DNA of 64,000 nucleotides from Diphasiastrum complanatum (Eukaryota > Streptophyta > Lycopodiopsida > Lycopodiales > Lycopodiaceae): assembly GCA_029204225.1 (NCBI GenBank), contig CM055095.1:13343837-13407836 (forward strand). Reading direction: 5' to 3'. Both the position numbers and the translations under genes were made by a program. This document shows positions 44,561 through 56,264 of the stretch, piece by piece. The number at the start of each line of letters is the position of its first letter. The first letter of the stretch is position 1. The notes under the pieces are model-generated. The model saw only the letters and a program-made list of their open reading frames with translations. It was not told where the DNA came from and made no database searches.

Positions 44561-45154
44561 ATGAGTGGACGACACACAAGTATGGAAAGGAACTTCCATG
44601 GGGCAACCCCCAAGACTGGTTCAAGATTGTTATTCTTATCTGGAAAGATCGCGAGGAGGAAGTCAGATTTCATGATCGACTCCGGAGCTTCACATAACTA
44701 TATCTCAAGGAGCGTAGTGGAACAATTCAGCTTGCCAACCAGGAATGTTACATCTACTCTCAAGGTAGAAACAGCGAAGGGAGCACCAGATGCACACAAA
44801 GCGACATTGAACATCCCGGTGCAGATTGGAAGATGGAAGGCTAAACTTAGCTTTGTGATTTTAGAGATGGATGCCTTCGATGTGATTTTGGGCCTCCCTT
44901 GGTTAAATGAACACTGTATCGCAGTTTTGGGTAGGAGCTCAAACTTGGTCCTCTTGGATTACAAGGGACAAATCTGCGTGACAAAAGCCGTGCTCGGAGG
45001 AAATGCTAAGGATACCGATATTGAACAAAATCTGTTTGCAGCATTAGCAATGAAGGAAAAAGATCAAAGTGCTTTCTTTGCATCTGCCGAGAAGTCCCAG
45101 AAGAAAAAAGCGTGCGACAAGAAAACTTGCCAAAAGAAGTGGCAGATCTGCTAG
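44561..45154 (+). pseudogene. chromovirus aspartic protease (element M)
   Basis: 197-codon frame with KSDFMIDSGASHNYIS (DSG active site), LKVETAKGA and VILGLPWLNEHC, the classic protease ending of chromoviruses. The C-terminal tail leads into RT in an overlapping frame. No gag is present between the leader and this domain, so the element is deleted there. Confidence 0.9.
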
Positions 45155-45660
45155 AAGAATTTAGCGATGTGTTTTCGGAGGAACTCCCAGCTAAGCTACC
45201 CCCTCGAAGACCAGTGGACCATAAAATTGAGTTGGTACCAGGAACGGAGCCAACTTCACGAGCACCCTACAGAATGTCACAAGAGGAGTTGGCGGAACTG
45301 AAACGACAACTTGGTGAATTGATAGACAAAGGTTTTATTAGACCTAGCGTTTCACCTTTTGGAGCCCCAGTGTTGTTCATGGAAAAGGCGGACAAAACTC
45401 TTCGAATGTGTGTGGATTATCGCATGCTTAACAAGAGTACCATCAAGAACAGGTACTCCATGCCTAGAATTGATGACCTATTCGACCAACTCAAACATGC
45501 CAAATACTTTAGCTGAATAGATCTCAGATCTAGATATGATCAAATTCGAATAGCTAAAGGTGATGAGCACAAAACGGCGTTTCGAACGTGGTACGGGAGT
45601 CACGAGTTCCTAGTGATGCCATTCGGTCTAACAAACGCACCAGCCACTTTTTGCACAAGG
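45112..45660 (+). pseudogene. chromovirus RT N-terminal part (element M)
   Basis: 45112-45516: [66 protein letters not shown], then a stop (TGA, where Trp/Arg is expected in YFSxID) and [30 protein letters not shown] to about 45658. The palm YVDD, RNase H and integrase N-terminus are deleted. Confidence 0.92.
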
Positions 45661-46403
45661 TTTTGACTCAGTTTATGTGGTGGTAGACAGTTTTTCAAAA
45701 CAAGCTCACCTTGTACCAACCAAAAGTTCAGTGACAGCTGAAGAAGTGGCGAGCTAGAACGATTATTTCTGACCGAGACACCAAGTTCGTCGGAAAGTTT
45801 TGGACTTGCTTATTTCACCTCGTGGGAACTGGACTGAATTTCAGCACTACATATCACCCTCAAACAGATGGGCAAACGAAATGAGTCAATCGACAGATTG
45901 AACAATATTTACGAAATTATGTCGCTTGGGACCAATCCGATTGGGTCAACTACTTGGATATTCTCGAGTTTGCACATAGCAACCAAGTGAATAGATCTGC
46001 TGGACGGGCACCCTTCGAGATAAGCAATGGTTGGCTACCGATTGTTCCAAGCTCTTTTCTTACAGGTGTGCAAGAAACCCCAGTACCCACTGTGGAGGAA
46101 TTCATCAATGAGTGGCACACAAAGCTGACAGAGGTGAAGTCATTTTTAGAGCAGTCCCAAAGAAGTATGGCAGCTGACGTGGACCCACATCGACGAGAAC
46201 TGGAATTTGAGGAAGGTGATCAAGTGTGGCTGAACACAAAGAACATTGAGTTACCAAAAGGTTTTTCTCATAAGTTCGTTCGACCTTATGCGGGACCATA
46301 TCATGTCACCAAGAAAATCAACCTAGTGGCTTACCGATTGGTCGTCACCCACCAACGACACTTGATGATACAAAGAGGCAGCTTGTACCAGAACAAATAT
46401 TGA
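45661..46403 (+). pseudogene. chromovirus integrase (element M)
   Basis: Starts within the core: [49 protein letters not shown] with a stop in place of the residue before VNR, IEQYLRNYV. 45954-46403 continues with FAHSNQVNRSAGRAPFEISN, EGDQVWLNTKNI and GPYHVTKKI. Joined directly to the RT at about 45660. Catalytic Glu is lost (QTK where QTE is usual). Confidence 0.9.
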
Positions 46404-46609
46404 CACATAGAAAGCGAACTGGAGTGCAACGTGAATATCTAGTGAAGTGGGTACGGGCTCCACTCATTGAGGCTTCTTGGGAGTACGAAGACAAACTTAA
46501 GGAGGGAGCCCCTGAAGTACTTGCAGATTATCTGCAGAAGAATCAACAGAATAGCCGTTTTTCCAAATCGGCACACAAAGCACTACCTGGCGGCATGCCT
46601 CCTGCATAA
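46378..46609 (+). pseudogene. chromodomain (element M)
   Basis: Reads LVPEQILTHRKRTGV, REYLVKWVRAPLIEASWEYE and EVLADYL. EYLVKW..ASWE is the chromodomain core that targets chromoviruses to chromatin. It lies, as expected, at the C-terminus of the integrase. Confidence 0.88.
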
Positions 46610-46819
46610 ACACTCATGGCCAATTCTGAAGTTCAAAGAACTTCCAGGTATCTTTCTTAAGTTTGTCAATAAATCACTTGCAGCTTTACACAGGTTTTAC
46701 GTAAGTGAACTTTATCTACACTTTTCCTGTGCTACTGCCAATGTATCTTTTTAATTCGAAAGTTTTTAAGATCGGTGAATTGAGCCCGTGCCATACGTCC
46801 TAGGTCTAGTTTGGCCCTG
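46610..46819. other. M 3' remnant, non-coding
   Basis: No LTR copy matching 42981-43847 was found here; the 3' LTR of M is missing. Confidence 0.4.
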
Positions 46820-46906
46820 ATGAGGACATGTGTAAGAAAAAAGTGAGAAAAACTATAAAAAGAATCTTTACAAAGGGTCTTTTTTGGATTTAGAACTCCT
46901 CTAATG
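46820..46906 (-). mobile_element. single end of the 10336-type inverted-repeat family
   Basis: Inverted copy of about 80 bp of 10336-10420 (ATTAGAGGAGTTCTAAATCC..AAAGACCCTTTGTAAAG..CTTACACATG). It adjoins exactly the broken end of the K LTR. No opposite end within 400 bp. Confidence 0.6.
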
Positions 46907-47554
46907 ATTCAAGATCAATCTTAGATCCTATGGCAAAAACACACTACTACATGCATTCAATCACTTCCAACTCTCACTCACACGTGTGGGAAGTATTCAA
47001 AAAATATTCTAAGTAAAAACAAGCTGCTCTCCTCGGGTAGAGGGAGAAAAACCATCATGAGCTCTCGGGTAGAGAGAGAAATCTAGAAATTCAATGACAC
47101 TCAAAATCCACACAATCACCAAATCAATTAGATCCAAAATGAGGAGTACAATTATACTAGTAGATCCACGAGCTACCACTATGCTTAACTATGATTGGAC
47201 CACAATTTGTCACCTCTTAATCCTATTGGACCATTGATCCATGCACCTCTTAATTCTATTGGACTATATTCAAGCACACCTCAAATTCCTATTGGACCAC
47301 ACATGGTTCCACCTCTAAATCCTATTGGACCTCTTAGAATTCATCAAACAAAGGAATTACACTTGTCTACACTCTAATTGGCACGAGTTTAGCCTCTTAC
47401 TCTATTTTGGCTCAATAGTGGCATTACAAGTGGAAATGCATAATTTGCCATCTATGCCAAATTTGTTCCTATCAACATCCTACACCTAGATACTTGATGT
47501 AAAATACATAAGACGCCTATATCTAACATAGATAATCTTTTTCAATTCTTCACA
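46907..47554 (-). repeat. 3' LTR of copia K, truncated
   Basis: Matches 51640-52286 with roughly a dozen differences by eye; the last 85 bp of the LTR are missing where the inverted-repeat end begins. Contains five tandem-like CCTATTGGACC words and CACACGTGTG (46979-46988). Confidence 0.92.
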
Positions 47555-50500
47555 CTCCTAAAAAATTATCTATGAAGATTTAAGCATTGATCTTGATATA
47601 ACTCCAAGATTAGATCTATGCTTGATGAAAGCACTTTTTCTCAAAGGCTTGGTGAGTAGATCGGCAATACAAGAGGACGAGTTGACATGCTCCAAATAGA
47701 TTTCTCCTCCAATAAGCTTTTCTCTCACAAAATGGTGTGCCACTTCTATGTGCTTGCTTCTTGCATGAAATATGGGATTATTGGCAAGAGCTTGGGCCGA
47801 GATGTTATCACACTTGATCATTGGTAGATCATCTTCCTTGATGCACTTTAGCTCCATCAATAACCTCTTGATCCAAAGCACCTCTTTGGTAGTTGTAGTG
47901 AGTGCTTTGTACTCGGCCTCACATGAAGAGAGAGATATAGTATCTTGCTTTTTGGAAAGCCAAGATATTAGATTGCCTCCAAGAAAGATAGTCTATGCAC
48001 TAATAGACTTTCAATCCATCTTGTCACTTGCAAAGTCCGAATCCGAGTAGCCAACAATGGATAGATCTTCACTTTTATAAAGTAGACCATAATCACAAGA
48101 TGAAGATACATATCTTAGAATCCTCTTGGCCATCTTCCAATGATGGATCTTAGGATCTTGCATAAATTGACTCAATTTGTGCACACAAAAACTTAGATCG
48201 GGCCTAGTAATGGTAAGCCAAATCAAGGAGCCTACAAGACTCCTAAAAAGTGTGATGTCCTGAAAGGATCTTTCATCACCTTTATTAGGATCTTTTACAA
48301 TTTGCTCCATTGGAGTATCTATGCTCTTAGAATTTTCCATATGGAGTTTTTTCAACAGAGTGAGCATATCTAGATTGGCATATAAAGACATGATTTTCAT
48401 AAAAATCAATTTTCAGGCCTAGAATGTAATGTATCTCTCCTAGATCTTGCATTTTAAACTCACATCCAAGTGCTAGCTTAGTTTCATCAACTAGCTTGAT
48501 ACAACTTCCACAAAGAATAATGTCATCAACATAAATTAGAAGAATGACAATATTGCTATCAACAACCTTTAGATACATGGAAGGATCATAGTCACTAAGA
48601 GTAAATCCTAGTGAGATAAGAAAAGAATTAAGTCTTGAATATCATGATCTTGGTGCTTGCTTGAGTCCATAAAGACTTTTGAAGAGCAAGCACACTTTGG
48701 ACTCATCCTTGATGAATCCTTGAGGTTGTTCCATATAGATCTCCTCCTCAACATAACCATTTAGAAAAGCATTGGATACATCTAACTGGAACACCTTCCA
48801 CTTAAAGAAACAAGCAAGAGAAAAAAGAATTCTTATTGTCACCATCTTTGCAACGGGTGCAAAGGTCTCCTCATAATCAAGGCCATGGATTTGAGCAGAT
48901 CCTTGGGCACATAATCTTGCTTTATACTTGTTGATGGTGCCATCATGATTGAACTTGATCCGAAATACCCACTTGCAACCAATCACATGCTTGTTGGATG
49001 GAGGATCCACAAGCTCCCAAGTATTGTTGGTGATCAATGCATCATACTCTTGCTTCATGGCATCATACCACTCCTTGGTATTGAGTGCCTCTTGTACATT
49101 CTTTGGCTCTTCATGAGAGACATAAAAAACATAATTAGTGGAATCAAGGTCCACTTGTTTGACTTTGTCAACATATGAGAGCCTCTTAGGCTCGGATCTA
49201 TCTCTCATGGATCTTCTTGGTGAGAAAATCCGAGGAGAGTCTTCTTCAAATCTCGACCCCATCACATCATGATTGTCTTCAAAATCAATAATCGGTGATG
49301 CATCCATACACTTCTTGATCTCGGCCTCTTCAAAAGATGAGTGTTGATCTTCATGAAAGACAACATCTCTACTTTCAATAACTTGAGAAGTAGAGAGTAT
49401 AAAGACTCTATAGGCCTTCTTGGTGGATGAGTATCCAACCATGATCCCTTTGCATGCACTAGGATCTTCCTTCTTCCTTGTTTCCAAGGAAATATGGACA
49501 AAGCTTATGCATCCAAAAACTCTAAGGTGATCAACCTTAGGCTTCTTCAAATATAAGATTTCATATGGTGACTTTCCTCCAAGAGCTATATGTGGGAGCC
49601 TATTGCAAAAATAATTTGCACAATTAATGGCTTCTCCCCAAAAATCTTTGGGCAAAAATGCCTCAATTCTCATAGATTTTGCACATTCACATAGAGATCT
49701 ATTCTTTCTCTCGGCCACTCCATTTTGAGATGGAGAGTAGGCACAAGAGAACTCTCTTTTGATGCCTTCAAGCTCACAAAAATCTTGAAATTTATTGGAG
49801 ATATATTCACCACCTCCATCACTTCTAAGAGCTTTAATCTTGAATGAGAATTGCTTCTCTACATAAGCTTTTAAAATAAGGAGATGATCAAACACCATAT
49901 ATTTAGAAGCAAGAAGATATATCCAAGTGAATCTTGTGAAATCATCAATGAAAGTAACAAAACAAGTGGCTCATCCCTTGCTTGTAGTTGATGAGAAATG
50001 CACATTCGAGTGGATTAACTCCAAAGGATGCTTGCTTTTGATAGAAGATCTTGTAAATGGCTTTTTGTGAGATTTAGCAATAGCGCAAGCTCACAAGGCT
50101 TGATCTTCTTGGAGAATGACTTTGGCAAGCCAATAGCTTTGGCTTCTTTGATCATAGACAGCATGGATTTGTAGTTGGGATGTCCCAACCTCCTATGCCA
50201 TAATTCCTCCATAGAGAGCTTTTTTACAAGAGCAACATTACAAGCATTTACATACTCATTTGAATCTAGTTTATAGATGCCTCCAAATCTAGATCCTAAT
50301 GCAAGTATCTCATCATTCTTTTTGATAGTGCAAGTATCAACATTGAATTTTACATCAAGGCCATTATCAAGCAATTGGCCAACACTAATAAGATTCTTAG
50401 TAAGCTTAGGTACATAAAGAACTTCAGAGAGAGAAATAATTTTAGAGGATGCAAGCTTCAAGGGAATGTTCCCTATGCCTTCAATAGGACATTCAAAATC

Positions 50501-51539
50501 ATTTGCAGTGTATATTGATTTCTTGACTCCATCATAAGGTGCAATAGAAGAGAAAGAGTCCTTGGAGCTACACATATGTGAAGAGGCTCCACTATCAATA
50601 TACCATAGGCTGTCCTTCTTGAAAGGAGTAGATGAGAAACTAGAGACCATAAGAGATCCCTCTCCATCACTTGCAATAGTGTCTTCCTTCTCATTGGTAA
50701 TGTTGGCTTGCTTGAGTTGATTCTTCTTCTTGAAGCAATTGGTGGCATAATGGCCTTTCTTGCCACAATAAAAGCACTTGATCTTCTTCTTCTTGAGCTT
50801 GGATGATGAAGCATTAGAGGAATCATCTTCCTCCTCATCTTTGTCTTTGGATTTGACTTTGTCCTTGCTTGAGGATTGTTGATGTTGGTTCTTGCTCCTC
50901 CCTTTGTGCTTATCCTTGGCAAAGAAAGCTTTGCCATCATTATGAGTGAGAGAGAGCTTGTCCATCCTCAAGAGCTTGTACTCTTGTCTTGATTCTTCTG
51001 AAATTAGCACAATTTGGAGAGCCTCCAAACTTGGTAGCTCCTCCTTAATGGCATAAGATTGGACAAGGTTATCAAATTCACTTCTCAAGCCATTGAGAAT
51101 GACTTGAACTAGCTCATTTTGATTGATGGAATCACCAATACAAGCAAGTTCTCTATGAATATCTTTTACTCTCAAAACATAACTAGATGCACTCTCATCA
51201 CTCTTTTGGCTACTTTGAAAGATTTGATTCCTAAGAGTGAGAAGCCTAGAGGTATTCTTAGCCTCATAGATAGTCTTGAGACAATCCCAAGCTTCTTTGG
51301 CTGTTGTACAGGTACCTATCTCCCTCAATATCTCATTAGAGACATTCATCTTAATGTAGTGGAGAGCCATCCTAGCTCTCTTTTTGTATTTTTGAACCTC
51401 TTGAAGAACTTGTGGTTCTTCTTCATGGCCAAGAACTATGTCCATCACGTCTTGAAGGATCAAGATGGACTCCATCCTCATTTTTCAAATTGAATAGTTT
51501 TCACTTAAATGGATCAAAATGCATGGTAACCTTAGGTAG
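47555..51539 (-). pseudogene. copia gag-pol, nearly complete (element K)
   Basis: Minus strand. 50015-51481: gag (MRMESILILQDVMDIVLGHE), zinc knuckle CFYCGKKGHYATNC, protease LWYIDSGASSHMC, pre-integrase LWHRRLGHPNYKS. 48642-49898: integrase LRSDGGGEY, QNGVAERKNR, then RT start (NNTWELVDPP, CKWVFRIKFN, QLDVSNAFLNGY). 48327-48578: LLIYVDDIILCGS. 48011-48409: RT end, RNase H VGYSDSDFASDKMD. 47570-47881: CDNISAQALANNPIFHARSK and ADLLTKPL. All catalytic motifs are there, but about four frameshifts or stops separate the frames, and the gag start has TGA for Trp in NYSIWKM (near 51493). It is the same lineage as J. Confidence 0.93.
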
Positions 51540-51551
51540 GCTCTGATACCA
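51540..51551 (-). other. primer-binding site of K
   Basis: Minus strand TGGTATCAGAGC, three bases from the LTR end. Confidence 0.92.
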
Positions 51552-51554
51552 AGT

Positions 51555-52286
51555 TGATTTCACACGTGTGGATTGTCCACAACATGTACTTGTGATCTCC
51601 TAAGATGTGTAGATGCACCAAAATCAAGACTAGATTGAAATTCAAGATCAATCTTAGATCCTATGGCAAAAACACACTACTACATGCATTCAATCACTTC
51701 CAACTCTCACTCACACGTGTGGGAAGTATTCAAAAAATATTCTAAGTAAAAACAAGCTGCTCTCCTCGGGTAGAGAGAGAAAAACCATCATGAGCTCTCG
51801 GGTAGAGAGAGAAAGCTAGAAATTCAATGACACTCAAAATCCACACAATCACCAAATCAATTAGATCCAAAATGAGGAGTACAATGATACTAGTAGATCC
51901 ACGAGCTACCACTATGCTTAACTATGATTGACCACACTTTGTCACCTCTTCATCCTATTGGACCATTGATCCATGCACCTCTTAACTCTATTGGACTATA
52001 TTCAAGCACACCTCAAATTCCTATTGGACCACACATGGTTCCACCTCTGAATCCTATTGGACCTCTTAGAATTCATCAAACAAAGGCATTACACTTGTCT
52101 ACACTCTAATTGGCATGAGTTTAGCCTCTTACTCTATTTTGGCTCAATAGTGGCATTACAAGTGGAAATGCATAATTTGCCATCTATGCCAAATTTGTTC
52201 CTATCAACATCCTACACCTAGATACTTGATGTAAAAAACATAAGACCCCTATATCTAACATAGATAATCTTTTTCAATTCTTCACA
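51555..52286 (-). repeat. 5' LTR of copia K
   Basis: 732 bp; on the minus strand starts TGTGAAGAATT and ends ..GTGTGAAATCA. Carries CACACGTGTG twice (51561-51570, 51710-51719). Its outer edge abuts chromovirus gag at 52287. No target duplication can be tested because the other LTR is truncated. Confidence 0.93.
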
Positions 52287-53180
52287 ACACTGTGGGTAGC
52301 TTAAGAGTTAGACTCCAGAAATCAAAGTTATACTCTTGTATCGAACTCTTTTGGCGTATCTTCGTCCATCTTTTAAAGTTATCATCATTTTGGAATGGTC
52401 TTCTGAAGGTCTCAATACAAGCATTCTTATATAACGGCCAATTAGTTCGTGCGTTACATTCCTCTATTGATAGCCTATTCTCCCTCTGCTTCCACTACTC
52501 ATAGGCCGTCGAAATGGATTGTAGCAAAAGTAATTTTAGCTTGATCAGGTCTATCAAACAGGGTGAAGTAACGATCTAATTTATTCACCCACTCTTCAAT
52601 GTCAAGGGGCTTAAAGTCACCATTGAATTTTTGAATGGTAATCTTATCCTTGTACTCTTGAGCATCAAAGTGGTTCCATTTTTCATGAAACCTCGTTGTT
52701 TTGACATTCCCGTGTCATTTCCAAGTCTGACCGGATATTCAATATGACTTTTTAATACATGTTTTCCCCTGTCAATGTCAATTCTCTAGACATCTTGAGA
52801 AGATGTTACATTTTCTGACGGAGATGGTAGTTGGAACAATGTAGATGGCTCATTATATCTATGATCAGCTCCCGCAATCTTCTACCAGCTAGGCTATCAA
52901 GCAATTTTGTCCATTTCAGTTCATCATCTTGCCAATTTTGTTTCATTTCTTGCCGATCTTGTCTCATTTCTTGCAACATTGCCACTATCAGATCTTATGT
53001 GGCCTGCATTTTATTTAGTATGTTTTCTTGCTGGTTTGAAACCTGCAGTTCTTCCACTATTTCTTCCATAGGCAAGTTGTCTTGAGGTGGGTTATTCTTA
53101 TCCACTGTTTGCTTTCCTTTACAACCATCTTGAATTTGGATAGTTTTATTGAGTTCGTCTTATCGTTCTGATCACTTTTC
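52287..53180 (-). pseudogene. chromovirus gag (probably element N)
   Basis: Minus-strand, several frames. N-terminal helix MEEIVEELQVSNQQENILNK and EMRQDRQEMKQNWQDDELKW (52850-53090), then the gag domain FNGDFKPLDIEEWVNKLDRY, FTLFDRPDQAKITFA, and KNACIETFRRPFQNDDNFKR (52300-52640). No zinc knuckle; it is cut by the K LTR. Likely the gag of the element whose pol is at 41.0-42.7 kb. Confidence 0.75.
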
Positions 53181-53392
53181 ATTTTTACTGCACTAGAATC
53201 AGAGTTCAAACAAAAAAGTTATGAAAGTTTTAAGAAATTTTTTAAAAACGATTGATTACAACTTAAGCGGGGGGTGAGATGAAACTTCAAAATTGAATTA
53301 TATAAATTTTGGAGTCCATGAAACATTGGAGTGCTGGCAAGAATTAGCAAGATCCGTAAAAAAATATGAAGATTTGAGGCAAATTCTTTTTT

Positions 53393-53760
53393 CTAAAGTG
53401 ATCTCGACCTAATGGGAGAAGTGTCGTGGCAATCTCGACCGAGCTGGGGAATGGACACAATCTGGACCGAGTGGGAGAAGGGCCATGGCAATCTCGACCG
53501 AGCCAGGGAATGGACACAATGTCGGCCGCATGGGAGAAGGGCTGTGGCAATCTCGACTGAGCCAGGGAATGGACACAATTCCAACCGAATAGGAGAAGGG
53601 TCGTGGCAATTCCAACCAAATAGGAGAAGGGTTGTGGCAATCTCGATCGAGCCGGGGAATGGACGCAATCTCGACCGAATGGGAGAAAGTAGAGAGAACT
53701 CTCGACCGAATGAAGGAAGGTGAGAGAGACCTCTTGACCGAATGGGTGAGGGCAGAGAGA
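53393..53760. repeat. 59-bp minisatellite with TCTCGACCGA core
   Basis: About six units of 59 bp (CAATCTCGACCGAGCCAGGG, AATGGACACAAT, GGGAGAAGGGCYGTGG), decaying at both ends. Shares TCTCGACCG with the two 25-bp arrays at 32 and 40 kb. Minus-strand frames through it are artefacts. Confidence 0.9.
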
Positions 53761-53814
53761 GGTCAACCAAGACGACAGAGAACGAAAACTTAGAAACTTG
53801 AATGTGGGGGGGAA

Positions 53815-53925
53815 AGGCCCTGCCTAAGGGCCTTCCTTGCTGGGAGGGCCCTTGCTCGAGGGCGGGAGCCCGAGGGCAGGCCCCGACCAGCAAGGAAGGC
53901 CTGAGGGCTTTGGGCCTTCCCCTAC
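53815..53925. repeat. strong GC-rich inverted repeat
   Basis: GGCCTTCCTTGCTGG (53829-53843) pairs perfectly with CCAGCAAGGAAGGCC (53887-53901); both the inner part (GGGCGGGAGCCCGAGGGC) and outer flanks also pair. Confidence 0.85.
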
Positions 53926-53939
53926 GTAATGCCATTGTG

Positions 53940-54790
53940 CGAAGGTTTGTTTTTTTTTTGTGTGTGTTTTTTGGTCGTACGGTACGGCCGTACGGTTGTA
54001 CCCGTGGACCAATTTTTTTTTTTTTTTGTTCGGCTTTTTGCCATTTTTTTTTTCGCAAATTTTTTCACGTTTGTGGTGGAATGTGGATGTGGACAGCCAA
54101 TGATGGGCTGCCACATAGCACATGCACATTCCACCGGAGAGAGGAGAGAGAACGACAGATTTCTAGGAGATATAAAATTGGATCTACATTATGCTCGTGG
54201 AGGTGGTCCCAAAATACAAAGGACACATTAGCACAAGGCATTACTGTATTGTAACTATGTTAAATCAGCAGGAAAAGGAGAGAGAGTGATAGAACGTTGT
54301 TCCCTGTTAATTATTCTTTTGAATCCCTGTTTGACTTTGTTTCGGTTGGAGGTATATTGGAAAGCATGGACAGTGGCTTTGCAGGCTGGAAATACTTGTG
54401 CATGCCAGTGTTTTTCCCATAATGTTTACCTCCAGTAAAAGAAGCTTCAGAACCCAAGGTTATTTCCTGTTCAAGCTCGCACCGGTGTTCTCAGAATGGA
54501 ACGTGTGGTATCACCCCTATTTGCCATTGTCTATTCAATGTTATGAGTTGCACAGAACTGCGATGGACCGGTTGGATTCTGTCTTATTCAATTTTCTTAT
54601 TGCTTCATTGTTGTTGCCAATTTTCGACTTGGAGCCGTTCTTGCGTGAATCAAGGAAAGCTTTCTCTACCACCTCCAAGAGTGCAAGTCTGCTGGTGCAA
54701 ACGGAATCGGTTGTTGTATTTGCTTGCGTTTCTTGATAATTTTCTCCTCATGAATCATTTTGTGAGTGTCGCTGAACTGATCAATAGAGG
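53940..54790 (+). other. poly-T rich, promoter-like stretch
   Basis: T runs at 53950-54065, a nested palindrome GTACGGCCGTAC (53982-53993), then TATAAAA at 54171-54177 in a purine-rich context. Could be an LTR promoter region for an unidentified element. No coding content recognised. Confidence 0.35.
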
Positions 54791-55006
54791 ATGATGGATG
54801 AGGGAAAGCAGCAAGCAGAATCTGTGACACTTGAGATTAGTGGTTCTATAGCCAATAATTCTCAGAACTCGACGGATGAAAGCCAGCCGAGAGTTGTAGA
54901 TAGGGAGAGATCTCTGGAGCAGGATGAAAGGCAACCGAGAGTTGTAGTTAGGGAGAGATCTCTGGAGCAGGATGAAGAAGCCGATTCAGTGGAACCGAGG
55001 ATGTGA
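54791..55006 (+). CDS. small acidic ORF with two 16-residue repeats
   Basis: 71-codon frame starting MMDEGKQQAESVTLEISGSI. Its second half has two near-identical copies of RQPRVVDRERSLEQDE (48-bp DNA repeat at 54884-54979). Highly charged, probably disordered. A TATA-like box lies 600 bp upstream. Not recognised; it might be the start of a retrotransposon gag or an orphan ORF. Confidence 0.3.
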   Translation: MMDEGKQQAESVTLEISGSIANNSQNSTDESQPRVVDRERSLEQDERQPRVVVRERSLEQDEEADSVEPRM

Positions 55007-55681
55007 GATTAGCCGAATTGAATGGGCGTTGGAACAGCCGAGGAGTAGGGTGTGTTTAATTTTTAGGGTTATGTTAGGTTTGATTAGGGTACGTTAGGAC
55101 TGTAGGTAGATAGGGTTAGGATTTTTTTTAAAGAAAACCTTCAAATTGAAGAAATTGGAAAAAATTTGCAACAGGCACCAAACTTCAAATTTGAAGTGTT
55201 GAAGTGCTTCTCTCTCACTTGTAAAAGAAATTTCCAAAATTTTGGCTAGTCTGATTGTTAGCCAATATTTTCGCAACATGTGCATCTAACTCTGTATATT
55301 ATGTACACAATGTAGATACACTATTACATGTCAGCCTTTAGGCTGATTATATAGTAAAGCGGGTGTGAAATCCCGATAGTAGTAACGATAGTTCGAGATG
55401 TTAAGTTTTCCATGAGGTTCTAATCTCTTTCGAAGAGTGTCATGTCGATAATTTGACTATTGAAAAATAGTAAAGGTGTCCCTTTGACTTATTCGGTTGA
55501 TTTGTGTGTATATCTGCACACTCTTCAACTATAGCAAGTTCTTGAGTAAATAACTAGGTCTAGGACTCTGTTGTGGATACCTGAAAGAGATAGCTTGTAA
55601 GGATCACCAAGTGAAGATCCTCTAAATATTGTTTCATGCACCAAAAGGACTACTATGGAGCCAAACATTAGGGCTCATTTG
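55007..55681. other. no feature recognised
   Basis: AT-rich; irregular TTAGG words at 55065-55100 are not a telomere array. Confidence 0.4.
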
Positions 55682-56252
55682 TGTGAAAAATGCAAAAATG
55701 TTATCTAGGTTAGATGTAGGAGTCTTACATTTTTCTATGTCAAGCATCTTGGTGTAGAATGATGATTGGCATAGATGGCAAATTGATCAATTCCACATGT
55801 AATGCCACTATTGAGCCAAAGTAAGGAGGTGAAACTCGAGCTAAATAGGTTGTTGACAAGTGTTTTGATTTAGTTTGATGAAGCTCAAAGTGGTCCAATA
55901 GAATTTAGAGGTGGAACCATCAATGGTCCAATAGGATTTTAGATATTCTTGAGAATGGTCCAATAGAATTAAGAGGTGGATGGATCAATGGTCCGTAATT
56001 TGGAGATCAAGTGGATTTTTGAGTCTAAGTGTTTTCTAGCACTGCAGCTTGTTTTTATTTAGTTTTATTTTGGAACACTTCTCACACGTGTGTATGTACT
56101 TTGGAAGTGAGTTAATGCATGTAGTAGTGTGTTTTTGCCATTGAATTGAAGATTGATCTTGAATCTCAATCTAGTCTTGATCATTGTCCATCCACACACC
56201 TTAGGAGATCTAAATTACATGTAGTGGACACTCCACACGTGTGAAATTTACA
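55682..56252 (+). repeat. copia LTR related to K (5' LTR)
   Basis: Starts TGTGAAAAATG, ends CA at 56252. Shares with the K LTR the order: TTATCTAGGTTAG, GGCATAGATGGCAAATT, three GGTCCAATAG words, CACACGTGTG (56083-56092, 56234-56243) and the TTGATCTTGAATCTCAATC box. About 570 bp; shorter than K by internal deletion. Confidence 0.85.
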
Positions 56253-56264
56253 TGTAGTCAGAGC
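56253..56264 (+). other. degraded primer-binding site
   Basis: TGTAGTCAGAGC, two changes from TGGTATCAGAGC, directly after the LTR; followed by ..TACCTAAGGTTATCATGCATT as in K. Confidence 0.75.

Noticed and set aside
53344-54254. Several frames of 100-221 codons on both strands
   Set aside because: They cross the 59-bp minisatellite, the GC hairpin and poly-T runs; content is periodic or homopolymeric.
55065-55120. Telomere-like TTAGG words
   Set aside because: Irregular, few copies, not the plant TTTAGGG array.
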